64,000 bases of DNA from Nodosilinea nodulosa PCC 7104 (GCF_000309385.1 NZ_JH976537.1:2090029-2154028), one strand, 5' to 3'; shown: positions 51,901 to 60,622, counted from the first letter of the stretch. The notes: generated from the letters alone by a model not told the origin. Numbers and translations: made by a program.

Positions 51901-53018
51901 ATCCGATTTTGGGCTGGTCGCAGCTGCTGCAAAAGCGCCAGCCCGATGCGGCCACCCTGACGCGGGGCCTCCAGACCATTGAGCGCAACGCCAAACTCCA
52001 AACCCAGCTGATTGCCGATCTGCTCGATGTCTCACGCATTTTGCAGGGCAAACTCAGTCTGGAGATCGCCCCAGTATCGCTCCAGGCCACCCTGGAGGCC
52101 GCCATGGAAACCGTGCAGCTGGCGGCGGAGGCTAAGGCCATTCAGCTGCGTACCCGATTTGACCCAGCCTTGCCCACCGTTCTGGGCGATGCCGGTCGAC
52201 TCCAGCAGGTAGTCTGGAACCTGCTGTCTAACGCGGTAAAGTTTACCCCCGAGGGGGGCCAGGTGGAGATTGAGCTAGAGGCTGTCCCCGCTGAATTCCC
52301 TGGCGCCAGCGCAGTCGGCCAGCACCCCCCTCTGGCCCACGCCCAGATCACCGTTACCGACACCGGCAAGGGCATTACCCCAGAGTTTTTACCCTATATC
52401 TTTGACCGCTTTCGCCAGGCAGACAGCAAGACCACCCGCCAGTTTGGCGGGCTGGGGCTGGGGCTGGCCATTGTGCGGCAGCTCGTGGAACTCCACGGCG
52501 GCACCATTGCGGTGGCTAGCCCCGGCGAGGGGCTGGGGGCCACCTTTACGGTGCGGCTTCCCCTCCAGAGCGGCGCTACTCCCCCCGACAGCGGTGAAAA
52601 CATCGCCCCGGCCCATCGCTCGGGGCAGCCCGCCACCCTTACCGGCGTGCGCATTCTGGTGGTCGAAGACGAGGCCGACGCCCGCGATCTGCTGGTGCTG
52701 GTCTTGGAGCAGGCTGGGGCGATCGTCACCGCTGTCGCCGCCGCCACCGAAGCCCTAGAACGGCTGCCCCACCTCGACTTGGATGTGCTGATTAGCGATA
52801 TCGCCATGCCCACGATGGATGGCTACATGCTGGTGCAGCAGGTGCGATCGCAGCTGGCTCGCCAGGGTAAACAGCCCACATTTAAAGCGGTAGCCCTAAC
52901 CGCCTACGCTGGAGAAATCAATCAGCAGCAGGCGCTAGCCGCTGGCTTCCAGCGCCACCTCAGCAAACCCTTTGAGCCCGCCGATCTGGTAGCTGCGATC
53001 GCAGCCCTGATGAAATAA
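48918..53018 (+). CDS. GAF/PAS hybrid histidine kinase 3
   Basis: A 1366-residue soluble sensor. Order: GAF (about 15-170, FDRITALAARLFHAPIALIS, YAGAPLRTQEGFTLGTLCVL), a second GAF-like domain (about 175-320), three PAS domains, a third GAF (about 800-960, GLTSCIAAPLVARGQTLGVI), HisKA (FLAVLSHELRSPLNPILGW), HATPase (NLLSNAVKFTPEGGQVEI) and a receiver with the Asp in VLISDIAMPTMDGYM. No bilin-binding Cys motif was found in the GAFs. Start at ATG 48918; a TTG at 48867 would add 17 residues. It faces a lone receiver protein 36 bases away. Confidence 0.92.
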   Translation: MPSAPLPPNEAERLKALRRYNILDTPPEAQFDRITALAARLFHAPIALISLIDDSRAWFKSCYGFERRVVQRHASLCSYALASDQVLVLPDVSQDERCADNPMVYGDPGLRFYAGAPLRTQEGFTLGTLCVLDTQPREGLSEDQKAVLADLAAMVVDELDLRLAAHRVAEIDAALLAVTKGVADRTGSAFFAALVQHLAQTLGIDYAYVGLVDREEPDRIVTVAAWGQGKLLENFAYLVRHTPCQQVLLSRELCCYPGGVRTQFPDAALLQPLGIDSYAAIPFLDAQGVPLGLLGIMDCNPFLNVQLTEALLPIFALRVASELERQHTDAVRLRVQQDLENLVAQRTAQLYQTNQQLQIEIAERQQADTALRKEREMLRVLLENVQAGIVACDEAGILTLFNQTAREFHGLPQQPLPPEQWATYYDLYQADGKTPMPMAAIPLFRALQGEGVDNAEMVIAPKQGGKSRTVLANGQAIAAVDGSCQGAVVVMHDITERKQMEDALRASEAQLSSIFETIPDGIIILDRHGQLIAVNSAAEKIFRLSRDGLTERTYNDLAWAITTVEGDSFDEEDLPFVQVMRTRKPIYGVEHAITQADGTRTILCINASPLVNPEGEISHVVASVSDITERKQADLALQASEERYRSVIETTAEGIVLQDSSGSIYTCNASAAEILGLTVDQIMGRTSLDPRWSAIHEDGTPFPGEQHPGMVTLRTGKPQSNVVMGVNKPDCTLTWISINTRPLFHPKQDTPFAVVASFFDITDRKLVEAERAQRIREQTARLDAEAGQFRAALLVDISTTLASLLNHTDTLQRVADRVVPFFADWCAIDLLTPSQGLERVAIAHCDPAKVELGWRVHRQYPTAIAGTAGIAKILRSGQTALATDIPASALAAVAQDGEHLRLLRELGLTSCIAAPLVARGQTLGVISFITAESNRRYGTTDLALAENVAHQVAIAVDNARLYQDEQNARSEAEAANRIKDEFLAVLSHELRSPLNPILGWSQLLQKRQPDAATLTRGLQTIERNAKLQTQLIADLLDVSRILQGKLSLEIAPVSLQATLEAAMETVQLAAEAKAIQLRTRFDPALPTVLGDAGRLQQVVWNLLSNAVKFTPEGGQVEIELEAVPAEFPGASAVGQHPPLAHAQITVTDTGKGITPEFLPYIFDRFRQADSKTTRQFGGLGLGLAIVRQLVELHGGTIAVASPGEGLGATFTVRLPLQSGATPPDSGENIAPAHRSGQPATLTGVRILVVEDEADARDLLVLVLEQAGAIVTAVAAATEALERLPHLDLDVLISDIAMPTMDGYMLVQQVRSQLARQGKQPTFKAVALTAYAGEINQQQALAAGFQRHLSKPFEPADLVAAIAALMK

Positions 53019-53053
53019 CGGTGCTTTCCTTGTTCGCTCAGCCCTTAGCTCGA

Positions 53054-53446
53054 TCAACTGTCGTGCTCGCAATCCTCCAGGAGGGTTGCCACTTTGCTGA
53101 GGAGTTGATCAAACTCAATCGGCTTGCGAATAAAATTATTCGGCCCCAAAGCAAGACCCTGAGCAGAACTGATGGTGTCGTAGGCCGTAACCATTAAAAT
53201 CGGCATAAACGGCAGATTTGGGTTTTGCCGAATTTGTCGGGTTACCTCGTAGCCGTTCATATCCGGCATCATCACATCCATCAAAATTAGGTCGGGAGGC
53301 TCACGCTTAACTTTTGCCAAAGCCGTTCCGCCGTTGCCCGCGGTATCGACTTCGTAACCTACAGTTTCTAAAACAGTCTGTAGCAAAAACAAATTGTCAT
53401 CGATATCGTCGACAACAAGAATCCGAAAATCTGATGGAGTACACAC
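53054..53446 (-). CDS. single-domain response regulator
   Basis: A 130-residue stand-alone receiver: ILVVDDIDDNLFLLQTVLET, phospho-Asp in LILMDVMMPDMNGYE, TAYDT and IRKPIEFDQLL. It could act as a CheY-like shuttle or as a phosphorelay partner for one of the nearby hybrid kinases, the one at 48918 being closest and convergent. The start is a GTG at 53446. Confidence 0.88.
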   Translation of the reverse strand: MCTPSDFRILVVDDIDDNLFLLQTVLETVGYEVDTAGNGGTALAKVKREPPDLILMDVMMPDMNGYEVTRQIRQNPNLPFMPILMVTAYDTISSAQGLALGPNNFIRKPIEFDQLLSKVATLLEDCEHDS

Positions 53447-53793
53447 AGTAACAGGTTGATAAAGGTATTGAATATCGCATTTCTCAAACTAGTGAGCTGC
53501 ACCACCGAACGGACTAAATCTCTCAGCTAGGTTTTGCCGTCAAGCAACCCTGTGGAGAGTTAACCGTGGCGAACCGTCCACAGCCTGGGCTGCTCAAAAG
53601 CAGCCCAAAGACCGATTTCGCTGGCTATTTAAGGGGCTCACTGGGGGCGTCTTACTATGCAATTATCCTAATCGATAAGCGATTATGCTTACCTCAAACT
53701 TCCGACACAGATCAATTTAATTCAAGGTATAAAAAAAGGTAGGCCGAAACCTACCCTTTAACTGTCTGCTGTGTTGACAATATCGGTGCTTAG
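53447..53793. other. region between two minus-strand genes with hairpins
   Basis: 347 bases. A 9-bp hairpin TGGGCTGCT-CAAA-AGCAGCCCA lies at 53586-53607 in the leader side of the receiver gene. The terminator of the upstream membrane protein gene is at 53731-53755. No gene seen. Confidence 0.5.
53731..53755 (-). terminator. terminator of the membrane protein gene at 53794
   Basis: On the minus strand GGTAGG (53755-53750) and CCTACC (53743-53738) form a 6-bp stem followed by seven T residues, 39 bases after the stop codon. Confidence 0.7.
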
Positions 53794-54474
53794 TTAGCGA
53801 TCGCCAGCCCCGTAGACCCGAGGACGGCGGGCGCCTGAGGCGGCACCAGCCAGGGAAGCCACCAAACCCAGCAGCGACCCCAAGGCAAAGGACCAGCCAA
53901 CGGTAGCGGCATTGCCAGCCACCCGCTGGGCCTGCTGGGTGGTCACGCTGGGATCTTGAGGCACATCGGGCAAAACGTTGGGAGGCACCTGATTGATCAC
54001 GGCGCTAGCCCCCTGAGCCGCCAGACCAAAAGCGCCCGCCACGCCGCTGGAGAGCAGCCAGGCGCTGACGGCCAGAGTTGTGGCCCACAGAATTGCGCCG
54101 TTGAGCATGGCGGTTTTGCGGTTCATGGGACCGCAGGCACGGGCGGCAATCCAGCCCCCCAAAAACAGCGCAATCAGCAGGCTGACAATCGACCAGATGC
54201 CAACGGCGGTGCCAACCCCAGCGGCATCTCCCTGGGGCGTATCCATATTGGCCAGGCTGGTAAGGCCAATAGCTGCTCCTAGCCCGGTTAAAACCAGCTG
54301 GGTCGCGATCGCAACCACCAGCCCGGCAAAAATCGGCCCCCAGCGCACTAGGTCGTGATACTCAGCTACCGGCACCACAGCCTCGGTCCCTCGGTAGTTG
54401 GGGTTATTAACAGGGGTGTCCCTATAGGGGCCTGGCTCGCTTCTGAGCCCGCCTGGATCATTGGAGTAAGTCAT
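53794..54474 (-). CDS. polytopic membrane protein of unknown function
   Basis: A 226-residue protein with a hydrophilic Pro/Asn-rich N terminus and four hydrophobic helices: GPIFAGLVVAIATQLVLTGL, VGIWSIVSLLIALFLGGWIA, ILWATTLAVSAWLLSSG and FALGSLLGLVASLAGAASGA. Glycine-rich helices and the RxCGPMNRK loop are notable. I recall similar bacterial proteins labelled PhnA-like without evidence of function. It has its own terminator. Confidence 0.75.
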   Translation of the reverse strand: MTYSNDPGGLRSEPGPYRDTPVNNPNYRGTEAVVPVAEYHDLVRWGPIFAGLVVAIATQLVLTGLGAAIGLTSLANMDTPQGDAAGVGTAVGIWSIVSLLIALFLGGWIAARACGPMNRKTAMLNGAILWATTLAVSAWLLSSGVAGAFGLAAQGASAVINQVPPNVLPDVPQDPSVTTQQAQRVAGNAATVGWSFALGSLLGLVASLAGAASGARRPRVYGAGDR

Positions 54475-54709
54475 TGGTTCACATTCCTTTCAGTCAGATG
54501 CTTGCGCTTGCTGCTGCCAAACATATTTTCAAATCAATTCTTGCCCACTAATTTATGCCCTAGCTGTATCGGCCCCATCTACCCACGGGTACAAAAGGAC
54601 CGTCCAAAAGAGGCATATGACCCTTGGAGACACTTCCGGGAAAGAGAAATCTCGAGGAAAATTAGGAGGACCAATAGGGGGAGCAAATGAAACCTCAGCT
54701 TAAGTTTTT

Positions 54710-54731
54710 GGGTTTCGACTTCGCTCAACCC
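54710..54731. repeat. GGGTTTCG/CAACCC hairpin repeat
   Basis: GGGTT (54710-54714) and AACCC (54727-54731) around TCGACTTCGCTC; the same design as the element at 46040-46074. Confidence 0.6.
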
Positions 54732-54803
54732 TCTACCCATCAATGGAGCGAACATTGAGTAGAGCCGAAATGCGTTTCATAGACAATCAGACCTATCTAC
54801 TTA

Positions 54804-54842
54804 TTATTGCAGCAGCCCATACTCCTTGGGCTGCTGCAATAA
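54804..54842. repeat. 16-bp perfect hairpin
   Basis: TTATTGCAGCAGCCCA (54804-54819), loop TACTCCT, then TGGGCTGCTGCAATAA (54827-54842). No T-run follows and no gene ends here, so its role is unclear. Confidence 0.7.
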
Positions 54843-55124
54843 GTATTCTGCGCGAGGCTTCTCTATCGTTCAGAGGAGGTGATTTACAAAATTTAATCGC
54901 TGACCGAAAATAATTCTGCCTTTCGGTACATGTTAATGGGAAGAGTAAACGTTTATTTCTGATAATAAATAAAATACAGTTGTGGTTGCGGTTTTAGGCA
55001 CGCGATCGCTGGCCTTCTGACAAGCCGTTAGCCTAGGTTTAGCATTATTTTTTGGGCGCACTTTTAACTGAGTCGAGAAATTAAGCCGGTCTTCATTCAA
55101 AAGCAAGAGCAGCAAGGAGATATT

Positions 55125-56414
55125 GTGAACAACGTGCTAGGAATTATTCTGGGTGGTGGGGCTGGCACTCGCCTCTACCCGCTGACCAAAACCCGCGCCA
55201 AGCCTGCGGTGCCCCTGGGAGGGAAGCATCGGCTGATTGATATTCCAATCAGTAACTGCATCAATTCCGATATTTCAAAAATTTACGTGCTGACGCAGTT
55301 CAACTCGGCTTCCCTAAACGCTCATATTTCCCGATCTTACAGCTTCTCAGGGTTTCAGCAGGGGTTTGTAGAAGTACTGGCTGCCCAGCAAACCCCCGAA
55401 AACATGGAATGGTTTCAGGGCACTGCCGACGCCGTGCGGCAGTACATAGATCGCTTTAAAGACATGAATGTAGATGAGTACTTAATCCTGTCGGGCGATC
55501 ATCTGTACCGCATGGACTACCGCGATTTTGTTCAGCACCACCGCGATACCAACGCCGACATTACGCTATCAGTACTGCCGGTAGACAGCAAGCGGGCCTC
55601 CAGCTTTGGCCTGATGAAAATTGACGATTCTGGCCGCATCGTTGACTTTAGCGAAAAACCGAAGGGCGATGCCCTGGCAGACATGCAGGTAGATACTACT
55701 ACCCTAGGCCTTTCCCCCGAAGAAGCCAGGGCAAAACCCTACATTGCCTCCATGGGAATTTACTTATTCAAGCGTGAGGTGCTGATTGACCTGCTCGATA
55801 AGTATGCTGACCAGACCGACTTCGGCAAAGAAATTCTCCCTAACTCCGCCAAAGATCATCGAGTCCAGGCCTACCTGTTTAACGATTATTGGGAAGATAT
55901 TGGCACTATCGAGTCATTTTTTAACGCCAATCTGGCTCTGGTCAAGCAGCCCAACCCGCTGTTTAGTTTCTATGACGAGTCTGCCCCGATCTACACCAGG
56001 GCGCGATACCTGCCGCCCACTAAATATCTCCAGTGTACGATTAGCCAGTCCATGGTAAGTGAGGGCTGCGTACTCAAAGAATGTCAGATTAGCAATTCGG
56101 TGATTGGCATTCGCTCTCGAATTGAGTCGGGCTGCATGATTGAGGACAGTTTGGTAATGGGGGCTGACTATTACCAGGATAATTTTGAGCGACGAGGCAA
56201 CTGCGATCGCACCACTATTCCCCTCGGCATTGGCTCGGGCAGCACTGTTCACCACGCCATTATCGACAAAAATGCCCGCATTGGCTGCAATGTTCAAATT
56301 CTCAATAAAGACCGTGTTGAAGAGGCCGACCGAGAGGATGAGGGATTTTACATTCGCAGCGGCATTATCACCGTGTTGAGGGGGGCTACTATTCCCGACG
56401 ACACCGTTATTTAG
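55125..56414 (+). CDS. glgC: glucose-1-phosphate adenylyltransferase
   Basis: Makes ADP-glucose, the committed step of glycogen synthesis. The 429-residue length is that of cyanobacterial GlgC. Visible are [20 protein letters not shown], the substrate loop [45 protein letters not shown], and the C-terminal beta-helix ending [15 protein letters not shown]-terminal lysines for 3-phosphoglycerate activation are in the expected region. Start is a GTG at 55125 with AAGGAG five bases upstream. Confidence 0.97.
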   Translation: MNNVLGIILGGGAGTRLYPLTKTRAKPAVPLGGKHRLIDIPISNCINSDISKIYVLTQFNSASLNAHISRSYSFSGFQQGFVEVLAAQQTPENMEWFQGTADAVRQYIDRFKDMNVDEYLILSGDHLYRMDYRDFVQHHRDTNADITLSVLPVDSKRASSFGLMKIDDSGRIVDFSEKPKGDALADMQVDTTTLGLSPEEARAKPYIASMGIYLFKREVLIDLLDKYADQTDFGKEILPNSAKDHRVQAYLFNDYWEDIGTIESFFNANLALVKQPNPLFSFYDESAPIYTRARYLPPTKYLQCTISQSMVSEGCVLKECQISNSVIGIRSRIESGCMIEDSLVMGADYYQDNFERRGNCDRTTIPLGIGSGSTVHHAIIDKNARIGCNVQILNKDRVEEADREDEGFYIRSGIITVLRGATIPDDTVI

Positions 56415-56449
56415 CCTAGATGTAGCCTAAAGCAGCGGATTTTTAGCTT

Positions 56450-56560
56450 GTAGCCACAGTCACTCAGGTCATGGCATCCAGAGGCGTTTGAGCATTTTGA
56501 GGGGAAATGCCTTAATCAATCAGACCAGACTGGCTACAGCCATATCTGACCACCAACTGC
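56450..56560. repeat. diverged palindromic repeat, copy 1
   Basis: Shares AGTCA, GCATCCAGA, CGTTTGA, ATGCCTTAA, CCAGACTG and TACAGCCATAT, in that order, with the element at 56967-57060. GGCAT and ATGCC form its inner inverted repeat. Confidence 0.5.
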
Positions 56561-56676
56561 GCAGCAGGCCAATGGACTGAAGTCCTGCTTTAGCGAAAGT
56601 GTTCCTATTGACCGATGGGCAATACAGGCAGCTTTCTTAGACTGTAAGGGTGTTCAATGAATTTGGAGAATAACCC

Positions 56677-56859
56677 ATGGGTATTCAAGATAGAGCCGAA
56701 GCTACCGCCAAGAATGTTGAAGGTAAGGCCCAAGAGGCCGCTGGTAAAGTGACCGGCAGCACCTCCGACCAAATGGAAGGCAAAGCCAAGCAAGGCGAAG
56801 CCAAGGCTAAGCACGCTAAAGAAGATGTAAAAGATCAGGCCAAAAAAGCCATTGACTAG
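56677..56859 (+). CDS. CsbD-like stress protein
   Basis: A 60-residue, highly charged helical protein: AEATAKNVEGKAQEAAGKVT, then GSTSDQMEGKAKQGEAKAKH, the CsbD pattern. CsbD proteins accumulate under general stress in many bacteria; their molecular function is unknown. The stop codon is part of an inverted repeat, and a strong terminator follows. The gene sits between two copies of a palindromic repeat. Confidence 0.92.
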   Translation: MGIQDRAEATAKNVEGKAQEAAGKVTGSTSDQMEGKAKQGEAKAKHAKEDVKDQAKKAID

Positions 56860-56893
56860 TTAAATTTGGCTAACCGTTTTAGCCAAATTTAAC
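56859..56893 (+). terminator. 15-bp hairpin at the csbD-like stop codon
   Basis: GTTAAATTTGGCTAA (56859-56873), loop CCGTT, TTAGCCAAATTTAAC (56879-56893). It begins on the last base of the TAG stop and may stabilise the mRNA 3' end ahead of the terminator. Confidence 0.6.
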
Positions 56894-56901
56894 CATCAGC
56901 T

Positions 56902-56932
56902 TAGGGAGCAGTCTCCTGCTCCCTATTTTTTT
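56902..56932 (+). terminator. rho-independent terminator after csbD-like gene
   Basis: TAGGGAGCAG, loop TCTC, CTGCTCCCTA, then seven T residues: a textbook terminator. Confidence 0.93.
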
Positions 56933-56966
56933 GCCAAGCAGCTGAACAACGCTGAAGCTATTGCCA

Positions 56967-57060
56967 TAGTCAAGTTGGTTAGGACATCCAGAAACCCTAT
57001 GAATATTCAAACGTTTGAACGTTCATAGGGACATGTCTTAACCAGACTGAATACAGCTAT
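56967..57060. repeat. palindromic repeat, copy 2
   Basis: GGTTAGGACAT (56977-56987) pairs with ATGTCTTAACC (57033-57043); inside, CCCTATGAA pairs with TTCATAGGG, and the centre is the palindrome CAAACGTTTG. The whole 67 bases are nearly palindromic. It resembles the element before the csbD-like gene. Confidence 0.65.
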
Positions 57061-57100
57061 ATTTTTTGAGTTTTTTGCCGATGCCGCCGATTGATTGAGA

Positions 57101-57610
57101 TCAGCTATCCACCGAGTAGCTGCCCGACTTGCCGCCGATTTTCGACAGTAGGCGAATGCTGCGAATTTCGATGGATTTCTCTAGCCCCTTAGCCATGTCG
57201 TAAAGGGTGAGGGCGGCAACGCTGACGGCGGTGAGGGCCTCCATTTCAACGCCGGTTTCGGCTTTGGTTTTGACCGTCGCCTGAATTTGGTAGCCCGGCA
57301 GACTCGGAACGGGAACGATCTGCACCTCCACCTTTTGGAGCGGCAGAGGGTGGCAGAGGGGTATCAGGTGAGCGGTTTGCTTAGCGGCCATAATGCCGGC
57401 GATGCGGGCAGTCCCCAGCACGTCACCCTTGGGGGCGTTGCCAGCCTCAATCGTGGCCAGGGTTTGGGGCTGCATGACGACCGTGGCCTCGGCTATGGCC
57501 TGCCGTACGGTCTGGGCTTTGGCGGCGACATCGACCATGTGGGCCTGGCCCTGGGCATCGAGGTGAGTCAGCGCCGCCGTCGAATCAGACACGGAAGGAT
57601 TAGTTGTCAT
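57101..57610 (-). CDS. moaC: cyclic pyranopterin monophosphate synthase MoaC
   Basis: Acts in the first stage of molybdenum cofactor synthesis with MoaA. The 169-residue protein has [50 protein letters not shown], and [20 protein letters not shown] followed by LTLYDMAKG with catalytic Lys and Asp. The ATG at 57610 is preferred to the longer frame from 57658. No other moa gene lies nearby. Confidence 0.96.
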   Translation of the reverse strand: MTTNPSVSDSTAALTHLDAQGQAHMVDVAAKAQTVRQAIAEATVVMQPQTLATIEAGNAPKGDVLGTARIAGIMAAKQTAHLIPLCHPLPLQKVEVQIVPVPSLPGYQIQATVKTKAETGVEMEALTAVSVAALTLYDMAKGLEKSIEIRSIRLLSKIGGKSGSYSVDS

Positions 57611-57658
57611 GGATATAAATTTGCCAAAGGAACATGCTATTATAGGAAGCCTGCACAA

Positions 57659-57732
57659 GGGCGTGTAGCTCAGTGGACTAGAGCACGTGGCTACGGACCA
57701 CGGTGTCGGGGGTTCGAATCCCTCCTCGCCCG
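57659..57732 (+). tRNA. tRNA-Arg (ACG)
   Basis: 74 bases fold as a cloverleaf: acceptor GGGCGTG/CTCGCCC (one T-T mismatch at the sixth pair), anticodon stem CGTGG/CCACG with loop CTACGGA giving anticodon ACG, and T-arm loop TTCGAAT. The discriminator is G. CCA is not encoded. Confidence 0.95.
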
Positions 57733-57750
57733 TTTCTAATCAAGTCTCGC

Positions 57751-59106
57751 TTACCCAGCTCCGTTAGGGCTGCGGTTGGGCGGCTCAACGGCATAGAGGT
57801 CTCGGCCATGGCCCAGGGCAAACCTGAGGGAGTGACTGAGGTCTTTGCTGTTGGCGGTGACAAAAATGGCCAGACCCAGGCAGGTCATTAGCCTAGAGAG
57901 GCCAAAGATGCCCCGGTAGCCCAGCTGATCGGCAATGGTGCCAAAGATGGGGCCAGCCAGGGCGATGCCAACGTCAAATCCCACCATGGCCAGACCAAAG
58001 GTGCGACCGCGATCGCTGGGGGTAGAGCGATCGCCCATCAGCGCCGCAATCATTGGAATCAGAGTGCCGCCCGCAAATCCCTGGACCAGTCCCGCCAGCA
58101 AAAACATCGGCGCGCTGCGGGCCAGCCAAAACATCCCCATGGCCAAGCTATAAACGAGCAGGCTGGCGGTAATAAACCGCCCCCGCCCGTAGCGATCGCT
58201 GGCCCGCCCGGCCACCAGGCGAGACATAAAGCTGGCCAGGGCCGAGGCGCTGTAGATCAGCCCCACATTCAGAGCCAGGCCCGCCTCGCGCACGTACAGC
58301 GGCACAAAGGTGCTGAGGGTGCCAAAGGCTAGCCCCACCAGCAGCAAAATCGCCGCTGGGGTTCGTACCCGGCCGCTCCACAGCTGCCCCCAAAACTCCT
58401 TGGCCCCGTCGCCTTCAGCCCGGCGGGGCTGATAGGGCTCGTGCAGATACATCACCAGCCCCAGGCCAACGATACCCAGCAGCCCCATGGCCAAAAATGC
58501 CGTGGTAAACCCTGTCGCCTCGTAGAGAAAGCCCCCCAGGGCCGGGCCGAGGGCCAGGCCAATCGGGTTAACCAGGGTCATGTAGCCAATCAGCTCGCCG
58601 CGCTGGGCGGGAGGGGCCAAATCGAGCACCAGAGCGCTGTAGGCCACCACAAAGGCGGCAATGCTCAGCCCGTGAAAAGCCCGCACGGCGACCATGGCCA
58701 GGATCGAGGTGTCGAGGGTAATGGGTTGTCCGGCCAGCGACAGCGGCACTGTCCAGCGGGGCAAAAACTGCACCAGCAGGTAGCCAAAGGGGGCGATCGC
58801 GATCGCCCCCATCCCCACCAGCAGCACCACCTTGCGGCCCCGCTGATCGGCCAGTCGCGCCAGGTAGGGCCGCGCCGCCAGCAGGCCGATGGCGAAAGAC
58901 GCCATCACAATGCCGATCTGCTGACCGCTGCCGCCCAGGGTTTCAATAAACAGGGGCAGCGTTGGCAGCAGGCCCGCCAGCCCGGCCCAAAAGCACAGCC
59001 CAGCGGCGAACAGCACCGTCAAATTGGTGCGCACCGAGGGGCTAAAGGTTGAGAAAATAGTCAAAACAATCGCTCTCCGAGTAGAGTTCCGGGTGCTCGG
59101 CAGCAT
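57751..59106 (-). CDS. major facilitator superfamily transporter
   Basis: A 451-residue protein with about twelve membrane helices and the MFS motif A between helices 2 and 3 (LARLADQRGRKVVLLVG), repeated in the second half (LVAGRASDRYGRGRFITAS). It resembles drug/metabolite exporters, but the substrate is unknown. The ATG at 59106 gives a short leader; a TTG at 59064 with GGAG ten bases upstream may be the true start. The C-terminal 30 residues are hydrophilic. Divergent from the DUF1643 gene. Confidence 0.88.
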   Translation of the reverse strand: MLPSTRNSTRRAIVLTIFSTFSPSVRTNLTVLFAAGLCFWAGLAGLLPTLPLFIETLGGSGQQIGIVMASFAIGLLAARPYLARLADQRGRKVVLLVGMGAIAIAPFGYLLVQFLPRWTVPLSLAGQPITLDTSILAMVAVRAFHGLSIAAFVVAYSALVLDLAPPAQRGELIGYMTLVNPIGLALGPALGGFLYEATGFTTAFLAMGLLGIVGLGLVMYLHEPYQPRRAEGDGAKEFWGQLWSGRVRTPAAILLLVGLAFGTLSTFVPLYVREAGLALNVGLIYSASALASFMSRLVAGRASDRYGRGRFITASLLVYSLAMGMFWLARSAPMFLLAGLVQGFAGGTLIPMIAALMGDRSTPSDRGRTFGLAMVGFDVGIALAGPIFGTIADQLGYRGIFGLSRLMTCLGLAIFVTANSKDLSHSLRFALGHGRDLYAVEPPNRSPNGAG

Positions 59107-59152
59107 GCCGCTCCGGTTGAATCACCGCATCCCAGTCTTCTAATGTAAACAA

Positions 59153-59686
59153 ATGTTGCAGTCGTCAGCCATAGAGCGCAGCGCCAGCTTTGATCCCACG
59201 GGCCGCTATCGGTACAGTCTGGGGCGTCGGTGGAGCTCAGCTCCCACCTTGGCCATCATCATGCTCAATCCCAGCCAGGCGGACGGTAGCGTAGACGACC
59301 CCACCCTGCGCCGCTGCATCGGGCTGGCTCGGGGCTGGGGCTTTGGGGCGATCGCGGTGGTCAACCTGTTTGCCTACCGCACCCCCCACCCGAGAGTGCT
59401 GCGCCAGGTCGATGACCCCGTTGGCCCCGACAACGATGCGGCCCTAGTCTCAGCCGTTCAGCAAGCTAGTCATATTCTGCTGGCCTGGGGTAACGAGGGG
59501 CACTGGCTGGGACGCGATCGCGCCATCCTGGCGCTGCTGAATTCCTACCAGGCTCAATGCCACTGCCTAGGACAAAACCGCACCGGCCAACCCCGACACC
59601 CCCTCTACGTACCCCGCAGCGCGTCGCTACAACCCTGGAGCCGTCAGGTATCCCGCCGCGACGAACCCCGCCGCTCAGGTTTTTGA
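59153..59686 (+). CDS. DUF1643 family protein
   Basis: A 177-residue protein matching DUF1643: FDPTGRYRYSLGRRW, LAIIMLNPSQADGSVDDPTL, RRCIGLARGWGFGAIAVVNL and FAYRTPHPRVL, then ILLAWGNEGHW. The family is widespread, often mobile, of unknown function. Its last 43 bases overlap the end of the rhomboid gene on the other strand, and the C-terminal part is less typical. Confidence 0.9.
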   Translation: MLQSSAIERSASFDPTGRYRYSLGRRWSSAPTLAIIMLNPSQADGSVDDPTLRRCIGLARGWGFGAIAVVNLFAYRTPHPRVLRQVDDPVGPDNDAALVSAVQQASHILLAWGNEGHWLGRDRAILALLNSYQAQCHCLGQNRTGQPRHPLYVPRSASLQPWSRQVSRRDEPRRSGF

Positions 59687-60348
59687 TAAACCCCATAGGC
59701 GGCAAAAATGCCTAGCAAAAAACCAAACAAGTGGCCCCACCAGGCCACCATGGGCTGGGTCGGCAGCATGCCAAAAATAAAGTAGCTGTAGTTGATCAGC
59801 ACGAACACCGAAATCAGCAGCGGCACCACCCGCCGCTCTAGCCAGCCAATGCAAAGCAGATAGCCAAACAGCGTGTAGACAACGCCGCTCAGCCCGTGAA
59901 CGCTGCTGGGGCCAAGCAGCCAGGCCGCCACACCGCCCCCCAGCCAGCCCACCAGCAGCGTAATCCAGTAGTCGCGGCGGCTTTTGGCCAAAATCAGCCA
60001 GCTAAAAATGAGAAACCCAACCGTGTTGGCCATCAGGTGAGCGAAGCCAGAATGGGAAAACGCCGACAGAAAAATGCCCGGTATACCCTCAATGCTGCGG
60101 GGGTGTAGGGGCAGGTTCCAGCGACCGCCAAACACCACCTGATCGATAATTTCCTGCGCCCAGGGAATGGCTACCAGGTAAAGAGGTAAGAAAAAATTAG
60201 CCTTTAGCTGCTGGCCCCAGCTGCCAGGCGCCGATGTATTGGGGGCTGGCGCCGATTTGTCGGCAGGGCGCTGGGCCGCCGGAGGAGAGGCACTACCGAT
60301 CTCCACCTCTAGCTGCTTGAGTCGGGCCTGTAGGTCTGCGTCGTCCAA
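59644..60348 (-). CDS. rhomboid family intramembrane protease
   Basis: A 234-residue protein: a hydrophilic N terminus of about 48 residues rich in Ala/Pro, then six membrane helices. The catalytic Ser154 lies in HGLSGVVYTLFGY and His206 in WWGHLFGFLLG; HLMANT (His104, Asn108) supplies the oxyanion-hole residues. GLSG replaces the commoner GASG. Start is a TTG at 60348 as no suitable ATG exists. Substrates unknown. Confidence 0.87.
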   Translation of the reverse strand: MDDADLQARLKQLEVEIGSASPPAAQRPADKSAPAPNTSAPGSWGQQLKANFFLPLYLVAIPWAQEIIDQVVFGGRWNLPLHPRSIEGIPGIFLSAFSHSGFAHLMANTVGFLIFSWLILAKSRRDYWITLLVGWLGGGVAAWLLGPSSVHGLSGVVYTLFGYLLCIGWLERRVVPLLISVFVLINYSYFIFGMLPTQPMVAWWGHLFGFLLGIFAAYGVYQKPERRGSSRRDT

Positions 60349-60549
60349 GGTGGTTGCGAAGAGTGGCGAAAGGGGAATCTGCCCAGGTAAACTCTGGGGC
60401 TATAGCCAGAGTAGCGCTTCCGTCCTGCCACTGCCCAGCACCAAAATTCCGGCCCTGGGGCTAGCTTGGTGACAGATTGGACACAGTTCTCTAGCTACAA
60501 TCTCTTCAGGCTGAACGACAGAGCGCTGTAGCCTTTGCCCCACAGCCAA

Positions 60550-60622
<73 letters not shown>

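Larger units (their letters stand above)
54475..55124. other. gene-free region upstream of glgC
   Basis: 650 bases. It holds a repeat related to the 46040 element (54710-54731) and a perfect 16-bp hairpin (54804-54842). No convincing ORF. The glgC promoter should be in the last 200 AT-rich bases. Confidence 0.5.

Noticed and set aside
48918-53018. Phytochrome or cyanobacteriochrome identity for kinase 3
   Set aside because: Although GAF domains are present, no Cys-His bilin-binding motif was found in them.
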